This document shows, in pieces, positions 43,304-51,408 of a DNA stretch of 53,092 bases. Position 1 is the first letter of the stretch; each line of letters starts with the position of its first letter. The stretch is from IMG/VR virus record IMGVR_UViG_3300033149_001838, positions 1-53,092 of that record; one strand, given 5' to 3'. A program made the position numbers and the translations under genes. The notes below the pieces were generated by a model. It ran no database searches. It was not told where the DNA came from and was given only the letters and a program-made list of their open reading frames with translations. This DNA comes from a virus.

Positions 43304-44836
43304 CTATTCTACCGTTCTATGAGAAGATTGTTCCTTCTCATTATCCATAGTTGTTTTGTACACATTTTTTTCTAGGTTACTATTAGGATTACCCTCACCT
43401 TCATCAAAATACTTTTTGTCTATTTTATTTAAAGGCTCCACAATTCCATCACTGTTGTCAATCTCAGTTTCAATCTCAGATCTAATGTTCTGTGGAGTGG
43501 TCGGAATCATCTTACGCACAATATTTTTCTGTAGAGTCTTATTCAAGAGAGGACTAAAATTTCTTTCCATCACAGTCATATAGTTATTCAATTCATCCTC
43601 TAAAGCTAAAATATCAAAACTAGAAGGATACTTAACTTCTTCTAGGGTCTCCGGGTCTTTATTTAGTTGCAATAATGCTAATCTAGACAAATCATTCTCA
43701 AATTTTTCATAACTTGCACTTTTATTGCTCAATGCCGCATTTACACTGGTAAATGACATCTGAGATTGCCTTCCAGACCTAGAACTGTACAAATCAGACG
43801 TTCCACCAGTTAGGTTAGCGAGCCTGAAACATTCTTTGACTAGATCCTGCACCAACTTCCATACTGTATGTATTATCTCAGAATCCGGGGATATGTACTG
43901 AGGTGGATGAGAACTCTCAGAATCAAATGTCCATACCGAGGAAGTTCCTAATTGTATCAAAGGATTACTGCCACTTTCAGCGGCCTCACTTAAACTGCCA
44001 TTATCGGGAACTACCAACTGAGAAAATGCTTGCCTGGCTATACTCTCAGAGATCAGTGAACAGAAATTCATAATCTCTCTATTAACATAAACAATATCCT
44101 TTATCAGGGACTCCCCTACTTTATTATCACCATAATTACTGCCATGATACATTGTGGCTATGGGAACTATACCAAGAGCATTCTTACCCTTAGCTGGTCT
44201 TCCATCATCAAATTGTACTAACTGCCCATCTTCATCCTGGATTTCCCAACTATCTGTAGTAATAAGCTTGTAATGAGTCTCTACCTCTCTGTCTTTTGTA
44301 GGGTCTAAATCTCTATAATACGTAGACTCAATAATAACCCACCTGAAATTACCTTCAGAATCCAGAGACCAATCTACTAATTGAGTGGGAAAAATAAGAC
44401 TTGCATAAGGATAAAGATTTAATTTTTTAGCAACTGCTTTAGATAGCCTCTTTTTGGGGGATGGCGGAACATCTACCATAGCGTGAATGACACCAAAGAC
44501 AGAGGCAAAATATCCTGCACGCTTTACAAAATCAGAGATATTTGTACCTCTATTATCTGCATTCAGGCGAAATCTTGCCAAATCAGAAGTGGGTGCTCTT
44601 TCTATATTAGACTTAAATATGTAGTTATTTAGAATAGAGGGTAGGAGGTCGCACAAGTTGAGAAAATAGGCACGACTTAATCTATCAGAAAAATCAGTGC
44701 TATCTTCCAATCTATGGGAAAATAAATTATCATCAGTGATAAAATCATCCCCACCTTTGGCAGCATCCTGATACAACTCCCATAAATTAACATTATCATC
44801 ATATAATGGATGTGACCTATCACTCAGTTTTGCCAT
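43304..44836 (-). CDS. Portal protein
   Basis: A 510-residue protein following terminase. It contains FSDRLSRAYFLNLCDLLPSILNNYIF, GVIHAMVDVPPSP, a NYGDNKVGESLIKDIVYVNREIMN helix region and the membrane-like clip SESIARQAFSQLVVP, and helix LVQDLVKECFRLANLTGG, as seen in DUF4055-type siphovirus portals. Twelve copies form the DNA channel. The ATG lies within the end of the HNH endonuclease gene (17-base overlap), and its ribosome site is made of the endonuclease's final codons. Confidence 0.85.
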   Translation of the reverse strand: MAKLSDRSHPLYDDNVNLWELYQDAAKGGDDFITDDNLFSHRLEDSTDFSDRLSRAYFLNLCDLLPSILNNYIFKSNIERAPTSDLARFRLNADNRGTNISDFVKRAGYFASVFGVIHAMVDVPPSPKKRLSKAVAKKLNLYPYASLIFPTQLVDWSLDSEGNFRWVIIESTYYRDLDPTKDREVETHYKLITTDSWEIQDEDGQLVQFDDGRPAKGKNALGIVPIATMYHGSNYGDNKVGESLIKDIVYVNREIMNFCSLISESIARQAFSQLVVPDNGSLSEAAESGSNPLIQLGTSSVWTFDSESSHPPQYISPDSEIIHTVWKLVQDLVKECFRLANLTGGTSDLYSSRSGRQSQMSFTSVNAALSNKSASYEKFENDLSRLALLQLNKDPETLEEVKYPSSFDILALEDELNNYMTVMERNFSPLLNKTLQKNIVRKMIPTTPQNIRSEIETEIDNSDGIVEPLNKIDKKYFDEGEGNPNSNLEKNVYKTTMDNEKEQSSHRTVE

Positions 44837-45920
44837 TCATTTCAACTCCTATTTTCCTCAAATCACTATACCTACACCCATCCTCAGAATGTACTCTTTT
44901 ATGACAATTACTACATAAAGTTATGCCATTATCAATATCAAGGGATTGTACAGGATCACATATAACAGGCTCAATATGGTGAGCTGTTAAATTATTCTTA
45001 CTACCACAGATCTGGCAGGTATGGTTATCTCTAGCTTTGACTATATTAGCCCACTCAGTCTGATGAGGTCTAGACTGATTGGGGTTCATCCCTTTGGGGT
45101 ACTTGACCTGCCCGTATACAGGACAGGCTTGTTTACATTTATCTGAACAGTAGAATCTATGCCCACCATGTGAATTTATAGCTTTAATTCTGTTACAAAC
45201 CATATCTATAGTAGGCACGAGCCATTTTTGGCAGTTACTGCATCTAACTTCTAGGTAGCCTTCTCTAGTCTTTCTAGTTTCTTCTACAGGGTGTAATCTA
45301 TCAGCATAGGTGTCGTATAGGGGAATATTTTTATTCCTAACTCCTCCCTTCCATGAGGGATGATTAGATCCAGATTTGGCACACACCGGACATCTACGTC
45401 CTTGCTGAAAGACATTAAATTTAACTCCATACTCATGTCCTTTTGGGCACTGGACTTCGAGTTTTGTATGGTTGTTCTTGTACTTCTTACTGATTAGTCG
45501 ATATCCCTGAGATTTTATATACTCCTTTACCTCAGAATAAGTTTTTCTAGCACAACCAGCACAGTGAGAACATCTAACCCCATGTCTGAAATCGCTCCAA
45601 CGAACATTATAAATATGTCCAGAAGGACATAATAATTTCAATTTAGTAGCATTGTTAATATAAGAATTAGATATTAATTGATAGCCTTGAGAATTTATAT
45701 AATCCTTAATAGTATCATAAGGCACTCTTTGTGACTGCCTCAGACAGTATGAACATCTTGTACCATAATTAAAGTTCCCAAATGTTACATACCACTTATG
45801 CCCTTCTGGACACAATAATTTTAGTTTAGTGCCCATATTAATATAAGAATTGGATAATAATTTATAACCCTCTTTCTCAATTACAGATTTAACATATTCA
45901 TAGCTCAGTCTTTTAGACAT
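44820..45920 (-). CDS. HNH homing endonuclease with three zinc-ribbon repeats
   Basis: A 366-residue protein, close sister of those at 35759 and 39744, with three repeats (EKEGYKLLS, CPEGHKWYVTF, RCSYC), SWKGGVRNKNIPLYDTYA, CSNCQKWL, YCSDKCKQAC and HNH (CQICG, AHHIEPVI, DNGITLCSNCHKRVH). I choose ATG 45920 rather than the GTG at 45929, because it stands at the same distance from the leader RNA and the GGGGG ribosome site as in the other copies. It interrupts the terminase-portal gene pair and extends over the portal start. Confidence 0.87.
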   Translation of the reverse strand: MSKRLSYEYVKSVIEKEGYKLLSNSYINMGTKLKLLCPEGHKWYVTFGNFNYGTRCSYCLRQSQRVPYDTIKDYINSQGYQLISNSYINNATKLKLLCPSGHIYNVRWSDFRHGVRCSHCAGCARKTYSEVKEYIKSQGYRLISKKYKNNHTKLEVQCPKGHEYGVKFNVFQQGRRCPVCAKSGSNHPSWKGGVRNKNIPLYDTYADRLHPVEETRKTREGYLEVRCSNCQKWLVPTIDMVCNRIKAINSHGGHRFYCSDKCKQACPVYGQVKYPKGMNPNQSRPHQTEWANIVKARDNHTCQICGSKNNLTAHHIEPVICDPVQSLDIDNGITLCSNCHKRVHSEDGCRYSDLRKIGVEMNGKTE

Positions 45921-45926
45921 AGTATT

Positions 45927-45998
45927 CACCCCCTACTGGGATTAAGTGGTGGGGGTGAGTAGGCACCCCCTACGAAGATGATCAGTCTTCTACCACTA
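45927..45998 (-). promoter_or_regulatory. Structured leader RNA, copy D: three-way junction with pseudoknot, no promoter
   Basis: Minus strand: outer stem AGUGGU with ACCACU (45997-45992, 45950-45945), hairpin 1 GAAGA-CUGAUCA-UCUUC, hairpin 2 GGGGGUG-CCUACU-CACCCCC. Loop CCUACU (45963-45958) pairs with AGUAGG (45937-45932), overlapping the GGGGG ribosome site. Compared with copy B hairpin 1 shows a U-A to A-U switch. No TTGACA/TATAAT pair precedes it, so this copy depends on transcripts from terminase. Confidence 0.8.
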
Positions 45999-46032
45999 AA
46001 TTTTTTGAGTATCTGTCTCACCTTGCCAAAGA

Positions 46033-47811
46033 TCAATAATTAGGTTTGGTTAATAACTTAAACTGTTTGCGGGTACAAATTCTGATTGCCATCTCTAAAG
46101 CATCAGGGGCGTCATCGAAGCCGCTGGACATCTCACCAGAATAAGTTGTTATTTGCTCAAATGATAGGGCATATTTAGCGTCATGCCTTAATTTACTGCT
46201 ATCAAATATAATAGTACCATCTGCACAAAGGGGATAAAGCCCCTGAATTCTCAATAATTTATCACTGTAGTTTTTTATGTCTTTAAGTTTGAGATATATT
46301 CCCAACTCCCTGCTTTTTTGTCTGAGAACATCTGCGAACACTACCTGGAAGGCATTGGTCTCTATGCCAAATAAATTGTAATTATAAATAGAATTAAGCT
46401 TGAAAATATCTTCAATCTGCTTATCAGTAGACCTACGTTCAATATCCATATCTACAACTAGTAATAAACCAGTTTTGTGGTCTCTAGCTATAGTTATGAT
46501 ACAGGAATAATCTGCTGTTTTCCTCTTCCCTAACGATGGGTCCAATGCTCCAAAATATTTTGTTTGTTTTGAGTTTAAGATTTTTATAATATTTGGGTCC
46601 TGGGAAAAATCTGTTATGGTCATTATTTCCCTAGGTAAGACTAATTTGGCGGGGTCTAAAGGCTGATTCATCTTCTCTGATATAAACCCCGACGGGTTGC
46701 TAGCCCTATAAATCATTAGATTATAATATGGATCACCTTCAGGCCAGAGAACTTTAACCCCTTCCAGCATTTTCTCTTTGTTTTTTTCAAAAAATAATTT
46801 AGCAGTCTGTTCTCTATTTTCATCAAATCTATTTTTATATAACCTCTCCCATTCTTTCCAAAGTCCCTCATTAACAGAAAAACTCTCCACAGCAGAAAAT
46901 ACTTTAGAAGACCAATCGGGAAATTCCTCTGGATTAATAAGAGCATTAAGTAATGAATGAGGCCCTAGAATAGTTCCAACTATTAAAAAATCTGTAGACC
47001 CACTAGGATCACCAGCATACATGAGATCTTTAGCAAACCATTCATTTCTGATAAATTCTCTCTGAGACTTAGATCTTACCATCTCAGAACTTTCTAAATC
47101 ATCACCAATAATTAAATCAGGTCTATCAGTCCCAAATTTTCTACTTCTAATCCTAGAACCAGTTCCAAGAGCATATATTTTTATATTATTCTTCGTTATT
47201 ATTTCGTCTGATCTCCAAGTATTACCTTTACCTGCAATATGAGGAAAATCCTGTAATAGTTTCTCATTGAATTCCAACTCACGCTTTACATCTGACAAAA
47301 AGTCTTCAGCTTGACTAGTAGTATCTGATATCATAACAATATATTTCTTTTTTTCATAACAAACACACCATATTGGAAGTATATTGGACACAATTGACGA
47401 TTTTGCATTACCCCTCGGAGCTGCAATAGCTCTCCTAATGCCTTTTCTTCTTTTTCTCTTGAATCTTTCTGATAGAAAATTGTATAGATATATATGAAGT
47501 GAACTCGATGGAAGGCTTAGATAGTGAGGAAAGTACCGAATAGCAAACAGGTACATGTCATTTTCACATAGAGCTATTAGGGCAGCACGTTCCGCATCTG
47601 TTAATTCTCTCTCTTTCTCTACAGTCTCTCTATTTCGCTTGTCTGATATATATCCTATAGGATTAGATCTTCTGACTATTTCATATTTATACTTACTCCA
47701 AAATGCATCCTCAGATATTTCCTCGCTTAACTCTGACTCTAACTGTTCAATCTCTTTCTCATTCAGATATTCTTTCAGATATGTCGGAACGTGCTTGGAG
47801 TTTTCTTTCAT
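46033..47811 (-). CDS. Terminase large subunit
   Basis: A 592-residue packaging motor. N-terminal ATPase: IAAPRGNAKSSIVSN (Walker A-like, ~130-140), YIVMISDTTSQAED, RPDLIIGDDLES (Walker B, ~235). C-terminal nuclease: FGALDPSLGKRKTADYSC (~415), LLLVVDMDIERRS, and DDAPDALEMA near the end, giving the RNase H-like acidic triad. It follows the small subunit with a 53-base overlap. The ATG follows AAGGAAAC. It cuts and packages concatemeric DNA into the prohead through the portal. Confidence 0.93.
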   Translation of the reverse strand: MKENSKHVPTYLKEYLNEKEIEQLESELSEEISEDAFWSKYKYEIVRRSNPIGYISDKRNRETVEKERELTDAERAALIALCENDMYLFAIRYFPHYLSLPSSSLHIYLYNFLSERFKRKRRKGIRRAIAAPRGNAKSSIVSNILPIWCVCYEKKKYIVMISDTTSQAEDFLSDVKRELEFNEKLLQDFPHIAGKGNTWRSDEIITKNNIKIYALGTGSRIRSRKFGTDRPDLIIGDDLESSEMVRSKSQREFIRNEWFAKDLMYAGDPSGSTDFLIVGTILGPHSLLNALINPEEFPDWSSKVFSAVESFSVNEGLWKEWERLYKNRFDENREQTAKLFFEKNKEKMLEGVKVLWPEGDPYYNLMIYRASNPSGFISEKMNQPLDPAKLVLPREIMTITDFSQDPNIIKILNSKQTKYFGALDPSLGKRKTADYSCIITIARDHKTGLLLVVDMDIERRSTDKQIEDIFKLNSIYNYNLFGIETNAFQVVFADVLRQKSRELGIYLKLKDIKNYSDKLLRIQGLYPLCADGTIIFDSSKLRHDAKYALSFEQITTYSGEMSSGFDDAPDALEMAIRICTRKQFKLLTKPNY

Positions 47812-48310
47812 GGGTTTCCTTCAACATTTTAGCTATAACTTCACCAGCTTCTATATCTATGGTGTCAGCCACGGGGGGACCATAGTTCTGATTAATTTGA
47901 ACCAGATTAGCAACCTTCAAATTGTCTAATCCATACAATTTCATTTTTGACTCTACTATATCTTTCCATAATGCAAGGAATGCCCGGATGGTCCGATACT
48001 CCAGCTTACTACTATTTCTTAGTAGAAGATACATTTCCTTTGCATAATGTGAAATTTCGTCTAATTCTAAATATAATTCACCCCTCTTTTCACCTATCTC
48101 TACACTTGTTAAGTCTGCCTTAACTAGGTTTCTAAGATACTGTCTGCCCTCTTTCACTGACGCTACGGATATTCCCAGTTCCTGTGCTATCTCTCCTGTA
48201 GTCTTTCCCTCTATAAGTCGCTCTTTTATTCTCGCTAATTCTGAAAATCTCTTTCTTAACTTGAGATTTTTTGCCTTGACGACAGACACTTTTTCTTTCT
48301 TCTTAGCCAC
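47759..48310 (-). CDS. Terminase small subunit
   Basis: A 183-residue protein with an N-terminal helix-turn-helix (RLIEGKTTGEIAQELGISVASVKEGRQYLR, ~32-60), followed by helical oligomerisation segments. This layout and the position directly before the large subunit fit the DNA-recognising small terminase. The start is GTG. The leader upstream forms a strong three-way fold that holds the ribosome-site region in its outer stem. Confidence 0.75.
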   Translation of the reverse strand: MAKKKEKVSVVKAKNLKLRKRFSELARIKERLIEGKTTGEIAQELGISVASVKEGRQYLRNLVKADLTSVEIGEKRGELYLELDEISHYAKEMYLLLRNSSKLEYRTIRAFLALWKDIVESKMKLYGLDNLKVANLVQINQNYGPPVADTIDIEAGEVIAKMLKETHERKLQARSDISERISE

Positions 48311-48328
48311 TGTATAGTTACCTTTCCT

Positions 48329-48395
48329 CCCACCAAAAATAGGAGCAGCCTATTTTAGATACACTACTCCCTTATATATAGGGAGTTTTGGTGGG
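48329..48395 (-). promoter_or_regulatory. Folded leader of the terminase operon (three-way junction)
   Basis: Minus strand: outer stem CCCACCAAA (48395-48387) with UUUGGUGGG (48337-48329), hairpin ACUCCCU-AUAUAUA-AGGGAGU and hairpin AUAGG-CUGCU-CCUAU. The GGGAGG downstream of the stem overlaps its end, so the fold could hide the ribosome site of the GTG start. It resembles the endonuclease leaders in layout, with a 7-base self-complementary loop, but lacks their loop to Shine-Dalgarno pairing, so it may be a separate element. Confidence 0.55.
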
Positions 48396-48401
48396 GGTAA
48401 A

Positions 48402-48833
48402 CTAAAAAAAATTTAACATTTTTAAAAATTTTTTTAATTTTATCCGACAATATAGTAATTGTTCCTTAACACTTTCTCTGGCCAAGTCTAACTTTTCAGC
48501 AATTCTCTGCTGGGTAAGTCTTTTTCTACCTATTCCCACTCTTAGTCTCATAACTTCTTTCTGTTTCTCAGTTAGTTTTATTTTATTATATAAATTCTCC
48601 AGATCAGACGCAGTTACATCTAATCCTGAACTCCAGACATCTCTAGAGTTAATCAAGTCCGCAAAAGAGAATAAAGTCCTATTAGCTATATATTCTAATT
48701 TATCCACAGGAAATGAAATCTCTTCTTGATGTACATGGTCCTGATCTACATACTCTCTAACCTGGTCACACAGTTCTGTGCAAGAATTTCTTTTAGGACA
48801 ATTATTGCATATCACTCCATCCACCCCCTCCAA
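48402..48833 (-). CDS. Sigma-70 region 4-like regulatory protein
   Basis: A 143-residue protein. N-terminal cysteines CNNCPKRNSCTELC could bind metal. The C-terminal ~70 residues form a sigma region 4-like helix-turn-helix: LTEKQKEVMRLRVGIGRKRLTQQRIAEKLDLARESVKEQLLYCRIKLKKFL. Region 2 is absent, so it may be an anti-sigma-like or late-gene transcription activator. It is placed just ahead of the terminase operon, which suggests control of late genes. Confidence 0.65.
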   Translation of the reverse strand: MEGVDGVICNNCPKRNSCTELCDQVREYVDQDHVHQEEISFPVDKLEYIANRTLFSFADLINSRDVWSSGLDVTASDLENLYNKIKLTEKQKEVMRLRVGIGRKRLTQQRIAEKLDLARESVKEQLLYCRIKLKKFLKMLNFF

Positions 48834-49432
48834 TCATTGTCACGCAGCACCTGATAGAGGCCATTACTAAATGTCAACAAAGTAGTTTCTGGTAAGTCTT
48901 CACATAGGTAACTTAAATTAAAACTGTGTATAACAGCACTCATAAGAGACAGAACTAAATGCAACTGAATATATTTAATATCAGATTTATTTCTACCTCT
49001 GTGATTCCCCAATAGAATAGTACAGGTAGCATTATTACATCTAGATGCTGTAGTACAGTCATCCATTTCATATGGATATTTAACTTTATAGATTATACCA
49101 CCAACTTTGACCTTCCCAGGTATTTTATTAGTTTGCAGCATTAGATTATTGTCAAACAGTACACTAAACCATGCCATCGTCAGACTCTGTATCAAGTCCT
49201 CTGACATTACATTACCACAGAAGATTGCATCTATACCATGAAGACTTTCATGCAATAAAGTCTCTATAACTTTACTATTTGGTCTAATATCTCCTCCGTC
49301 TTCTTCAGATAGTCTTATTAGTAGCCTACTCTGGTCTATCAGTCCTACATATTCACTGTCACTGCCCAATCCCAGGTCTGGGTATTTAATTTTATATACG
49401 AACGGGCAAATTTTAATTCTTTTTGGTATCAT
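48812..49432 (-). CDS. Metallopeptidase-like protein with a duplicated, half-inactive domain
   Basis: A 206-residue protein made of two tandem halves. The first (~1-98) has YKIKYPDLG, then ETLLHESLHGIDAIF, an HExxH zinc motif, and FSVLFDNNL. The second (~105-206) repeats the frame YKVKYPYEM and YQVLRDND, but the motif has become SAVIHSFNLSY, lacking HExxH. This is a gene-internal duplication with one dead copy. Function is unknown; small HExxH proteins of phages are often thought to act in host interaction or virion processing. Confidence 0.65.
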   Translation of the reverse strand: MIPKRIKICPFVYKIKYPDLGLGSDSEYVGLIDQSRLLIRLSEEDGGDIRPNSKVIETLLHESLHGIDAIFCGNVMSEDLIQSLTMAWFSVLFDNNLMLQTNKIPGKVKVGGIIYKVKYPYEMDDCTTASRCNNATCTILLGNHRGRNKSDIKYIQLHLVLSLMSAVIHSFNLSYLCEDLPETTLLTFSNGLYQVLRDNDWRGWME

Positions 49433-49724
49433 AAACTTCTCCTAAATTAGTTATAGCAATTGGTCCAATCTCTGCATGTCCATCAGACTCAAGACTATCA
49501 TAGACAACGAGAGGTATTACTTTACCAGTATTAATTCTAGCCTCTACAACTCTACGTGTATTTTTTTCTGAGCATTCAAAAACCAAATTAATATTGCTAT
49601 TTTGCTTAATCTCTGTAGAAAGATACTCCCAGCCGGTCTTAGAGTTTTTACAGCATAGCTTATTATTATATAACAAACTTATAAAGTTCTTTTTGTTAGC
49701 ATATACCCATGCTCCTATTTTCAT
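49413..49724 (-). CDS. Unknown protein, 103 residues
   Basis: A 103-residue protein with strands WVYANKKNFISLLYNNKLCC, INLVFECSEKNTRRVVEAR and VIPLVVYDSLESDGHAEIGPIAIT. No family recognised. It overlaps the HExxH gene by 20 bases. A hairpin (AGTATGTC/GACATACT at 49746-49772) lies just ahead of its ribosome site. Confidence 0.55.
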   Translation of the reverse strand: MKIGAWVYANKKNFISLLYNNKLCCKNSKTGWEYLSTEIKQNSNINLVFECSEKNTRRVVEARINTGKVIPLVVYDSLESDGHAEIGPIAITNLGEVYDTKKN

Positions 49725-49745
49725 AGTAAATGTCCTTTCCTACCC

Positions 49746-49772
49746 AGTATGTCTGGAAAATACTGACATACT
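49746..49772 (-). repeat. Hairpin ahead of the 49.7-kb gene
   Basis: Perfect 8-bp inverted repeat AGTATGTC (49746-49753) and GACATACT (49765-49772) with an 11-base loop, in the 59-base gap between the membrane protein and the next gene. No U-tract follows, so it is not a typical terminator. Confidence 0.5.
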
Positions 49773-49783
49773 ATGTTGATATT

Positions 49784-49948
49784 TTAAGTATTACAAAATA
49801 TAATAACCACAAAGAAAAGCAAAAAAGCACCAAGATTAAACCATTTCTCCCAAGGTTTTGCATCTTCTGCATCTATTAAGCGGTCTATCCAGCTTCTTTT
49901 GGGATACTCCCACTGTCCCCAGCCTATACAGTGCTTCTTCATTTTCAT
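49784..49948 (-). CDS. Small single-membrane-span protein, 54 residues
   Basis: ATG at 49948 follows a strong AAAGGAGG; stop TAA at 49786. The ATG overlaps the stop of the upstream gene as ATGA. The peptide has a soluble N-terminus (WGQWEYPKRSWIDRLIDAED) and one hydrophobic helix WFNLGAFLLFFVVIIFC near the end. It could be a holin- or spanin-like component, or a membrane accessory of the upstream protein; only the topology is visible. Confidence 0.7.
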   Translation of the reverse strand: MKMKKHCIGWGQWEYPKRSWIDRLIDAEDAKPWEKWFNLGAFLLFFVVIIFCNT

Positions 49949-50901
49949 CTGAAAATCCTCCTTTTAAATTTAAACCACCAATGATCTTTATACCTGTCTA
50001 TTTTCTCATTTACCTTTTTTAATTTTTTAAAATAATCATCACTTAATAAATTAATATGTTTAAGATCCCCAATAGAATATTTACTCCAACTCTCATTAGG
50101 ATACTTTCTCCAATAACAATTTCTGGACATTCTCATCTGAGGATAAAGCCAGTAACCATCTGAAAAGACACTCTTGCCTACTTTTTTAAGCCACTTAATA
50201 GACTCTTTCTCACTATGTTGCTCAACCCATTGACCACAAATGACTTTTGTATTTTTAGACTTTCTTATGGCAAACCAGATTTTCAAAAAATTATATTTAT
50301 AATACGTAAGTCCATTTACCCAGTATTTAAAAGATCTAAGTGCATTCTCTTCGGGATAAGTATACTGACCTAGCATTTGTTTATATACCGGATCTAGTTT
50401 CTTATTAATGTTATAATATAATATGGCCCTTTGTTCATTGTTAGATAATTTCTTACAAGACTTGCAGTTGCATTTAATTTTGTCATAGTCTCTAAAATAA
50501 GCCACTCTGTTATTAGACTCTAAGTTATAATCTTCAAAGTCTATAAAGATCCCGTTGCATAGATTTTTTCTGTATAATTTAACTGGATATTCCAGAACCC
50601 AGTCTATATAATTTTTATCTAACGGACAAGGAGTTTCTCTATAATATCTATTATTATAGTATAATGCCTTCCCTGGATTAGGATACCAAGGATTATACCA
50701 AGTGGGCATTAATATAACTTTAGTCTTACTGCCCTTAAAGTGCCTTAATATATCTACTATCTCTTGATAAGTCCCAAACTCAGTCTTCTGCCTCATATCA
50801 GGTCTGGGATTGTACATAGCTACTATTAGAGTGTCTATACCGGATTCTATTGCTCTGAGTATATATCCATAATCAGGCCACAAAATATACAATGCTTTCA
50901 T
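49945..50901 (-). CDS. TIM-barrel-like protein, possibly a glycoside hydrolase
   Basis: A 318-residue protein. It reads like the strands of a TIM barrel: YILWPDYGYILRAIESGIDTLIVAMYNP, TKVILMPTWYN, LCNGIFIDFEDYN and VICGQWVEQHS. The GIFIDFEDYN segment at the end of a strand looks like the acidic site of sugar hydrolases. A CNCKSCKKL zinc-like pair occurs in the middle and the C-terminus is basic. It has its own promoter, a repeat of those at the endonucleases, and ends ATGA with a membrane protein. A function in attacking cell-surface sugar is possible. Confidence 0.5.
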   Translation of the reverse strand: MKALYILWPDYGYILRAIESGIDTLIVAMYNPRPDMRQKTEFGTYQEIVDILRHFKGSKTKVILMPTWYNPWYPNPGKALYYNNRYYRETPCPLDKNYIDWVLEYPVKLYRKNLCNGIFIDFEDYNLESNNRVAYFRDYDKIKCNCKSCKKLSNNEQRAILYYNINKKLDPVYKQMLGQYTYPEENALRSFKYWVNGLTYYKYNFLKIWFAIRKSKNTKVICGQWVEQHSEKESIKWLKKVGKSVFSDGYWLYPQMRMSRNCYWRKYPNESWSKYSIGDLKHINLLSDDYFKKLKKVNEKIDRYKDHWWFKFKRRIFR

Positions 50902-50933
50902 AACTATTCTCCTTTCACTTTAAATATACCTAT

Positions 50934-50962
50934 ATTATACCATATTTTCACATAAATGTCAA
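50934..50962 (-). promoter_or_regulatory. Consensus sigma70 promoter, dispersed copy
   Basis: Minus strand TTGACA (50962-50957), 17 bp, TATAAT (50939-50934). The 50 bp at 50953-51002 are identical to 33977-34026. Unlike the endonuclease copies, only a short leader (~26 bases) follows. It drives the leftmost-reading gene of the window's late operon from the control region. Confidence 0.85.
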
Positions 50963-51408
50963 GTAAAAAATGATGTTAACTAAAAATATTCCTAAATAAT
51001 TTTTGACCTCCTGAAAATCACTCTATATCGCTCTAAATGGCCCAATTTGATTTCTGAGACCGGAAAATACCACATGTAGTAATTTCAATGAGTTAGCTTA
51101 GATTAATAAAAATCTGCCCCAGTACATTTTTAAAAATTAAGTTGCTTTGGGAATAGAGAATAATAGAGTATTTTAAAGAGAATGGGCGTAATTTGACGTG
51201 AATCGAAGAGAATGGGGGTAGATAGGGAGCTTAGGGGAAGTTCTATGTATAGTTTGTTAAGAAGAGTCTAATAGACCAATAGAAAAAAGGTTCAAAATTA
51301 GAAAAAATTCTGTGGGGGGTCTGACTGTAAAGAGACATGCTTTGCGAAGCAATTCCCCTTTTTCTTATGGCACAATTCTCAATGGGAAAGGTGCAATTTT
51401 CGTGCCAC

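Noticed and set aside
32317-45920. Group I or II introns carrying the endonucleases
   Set aside because: Neighbouring virion genes are intact and not split, and no conserved intron core was seen; the enzymes look free-standing.
48329-48395. Calling the terminase leader a fifth copy of the endonuclease leader
   Set aside because: Its hairpin loop CUGCU has no partner at the ribosome site, and stem order and spacing differ.
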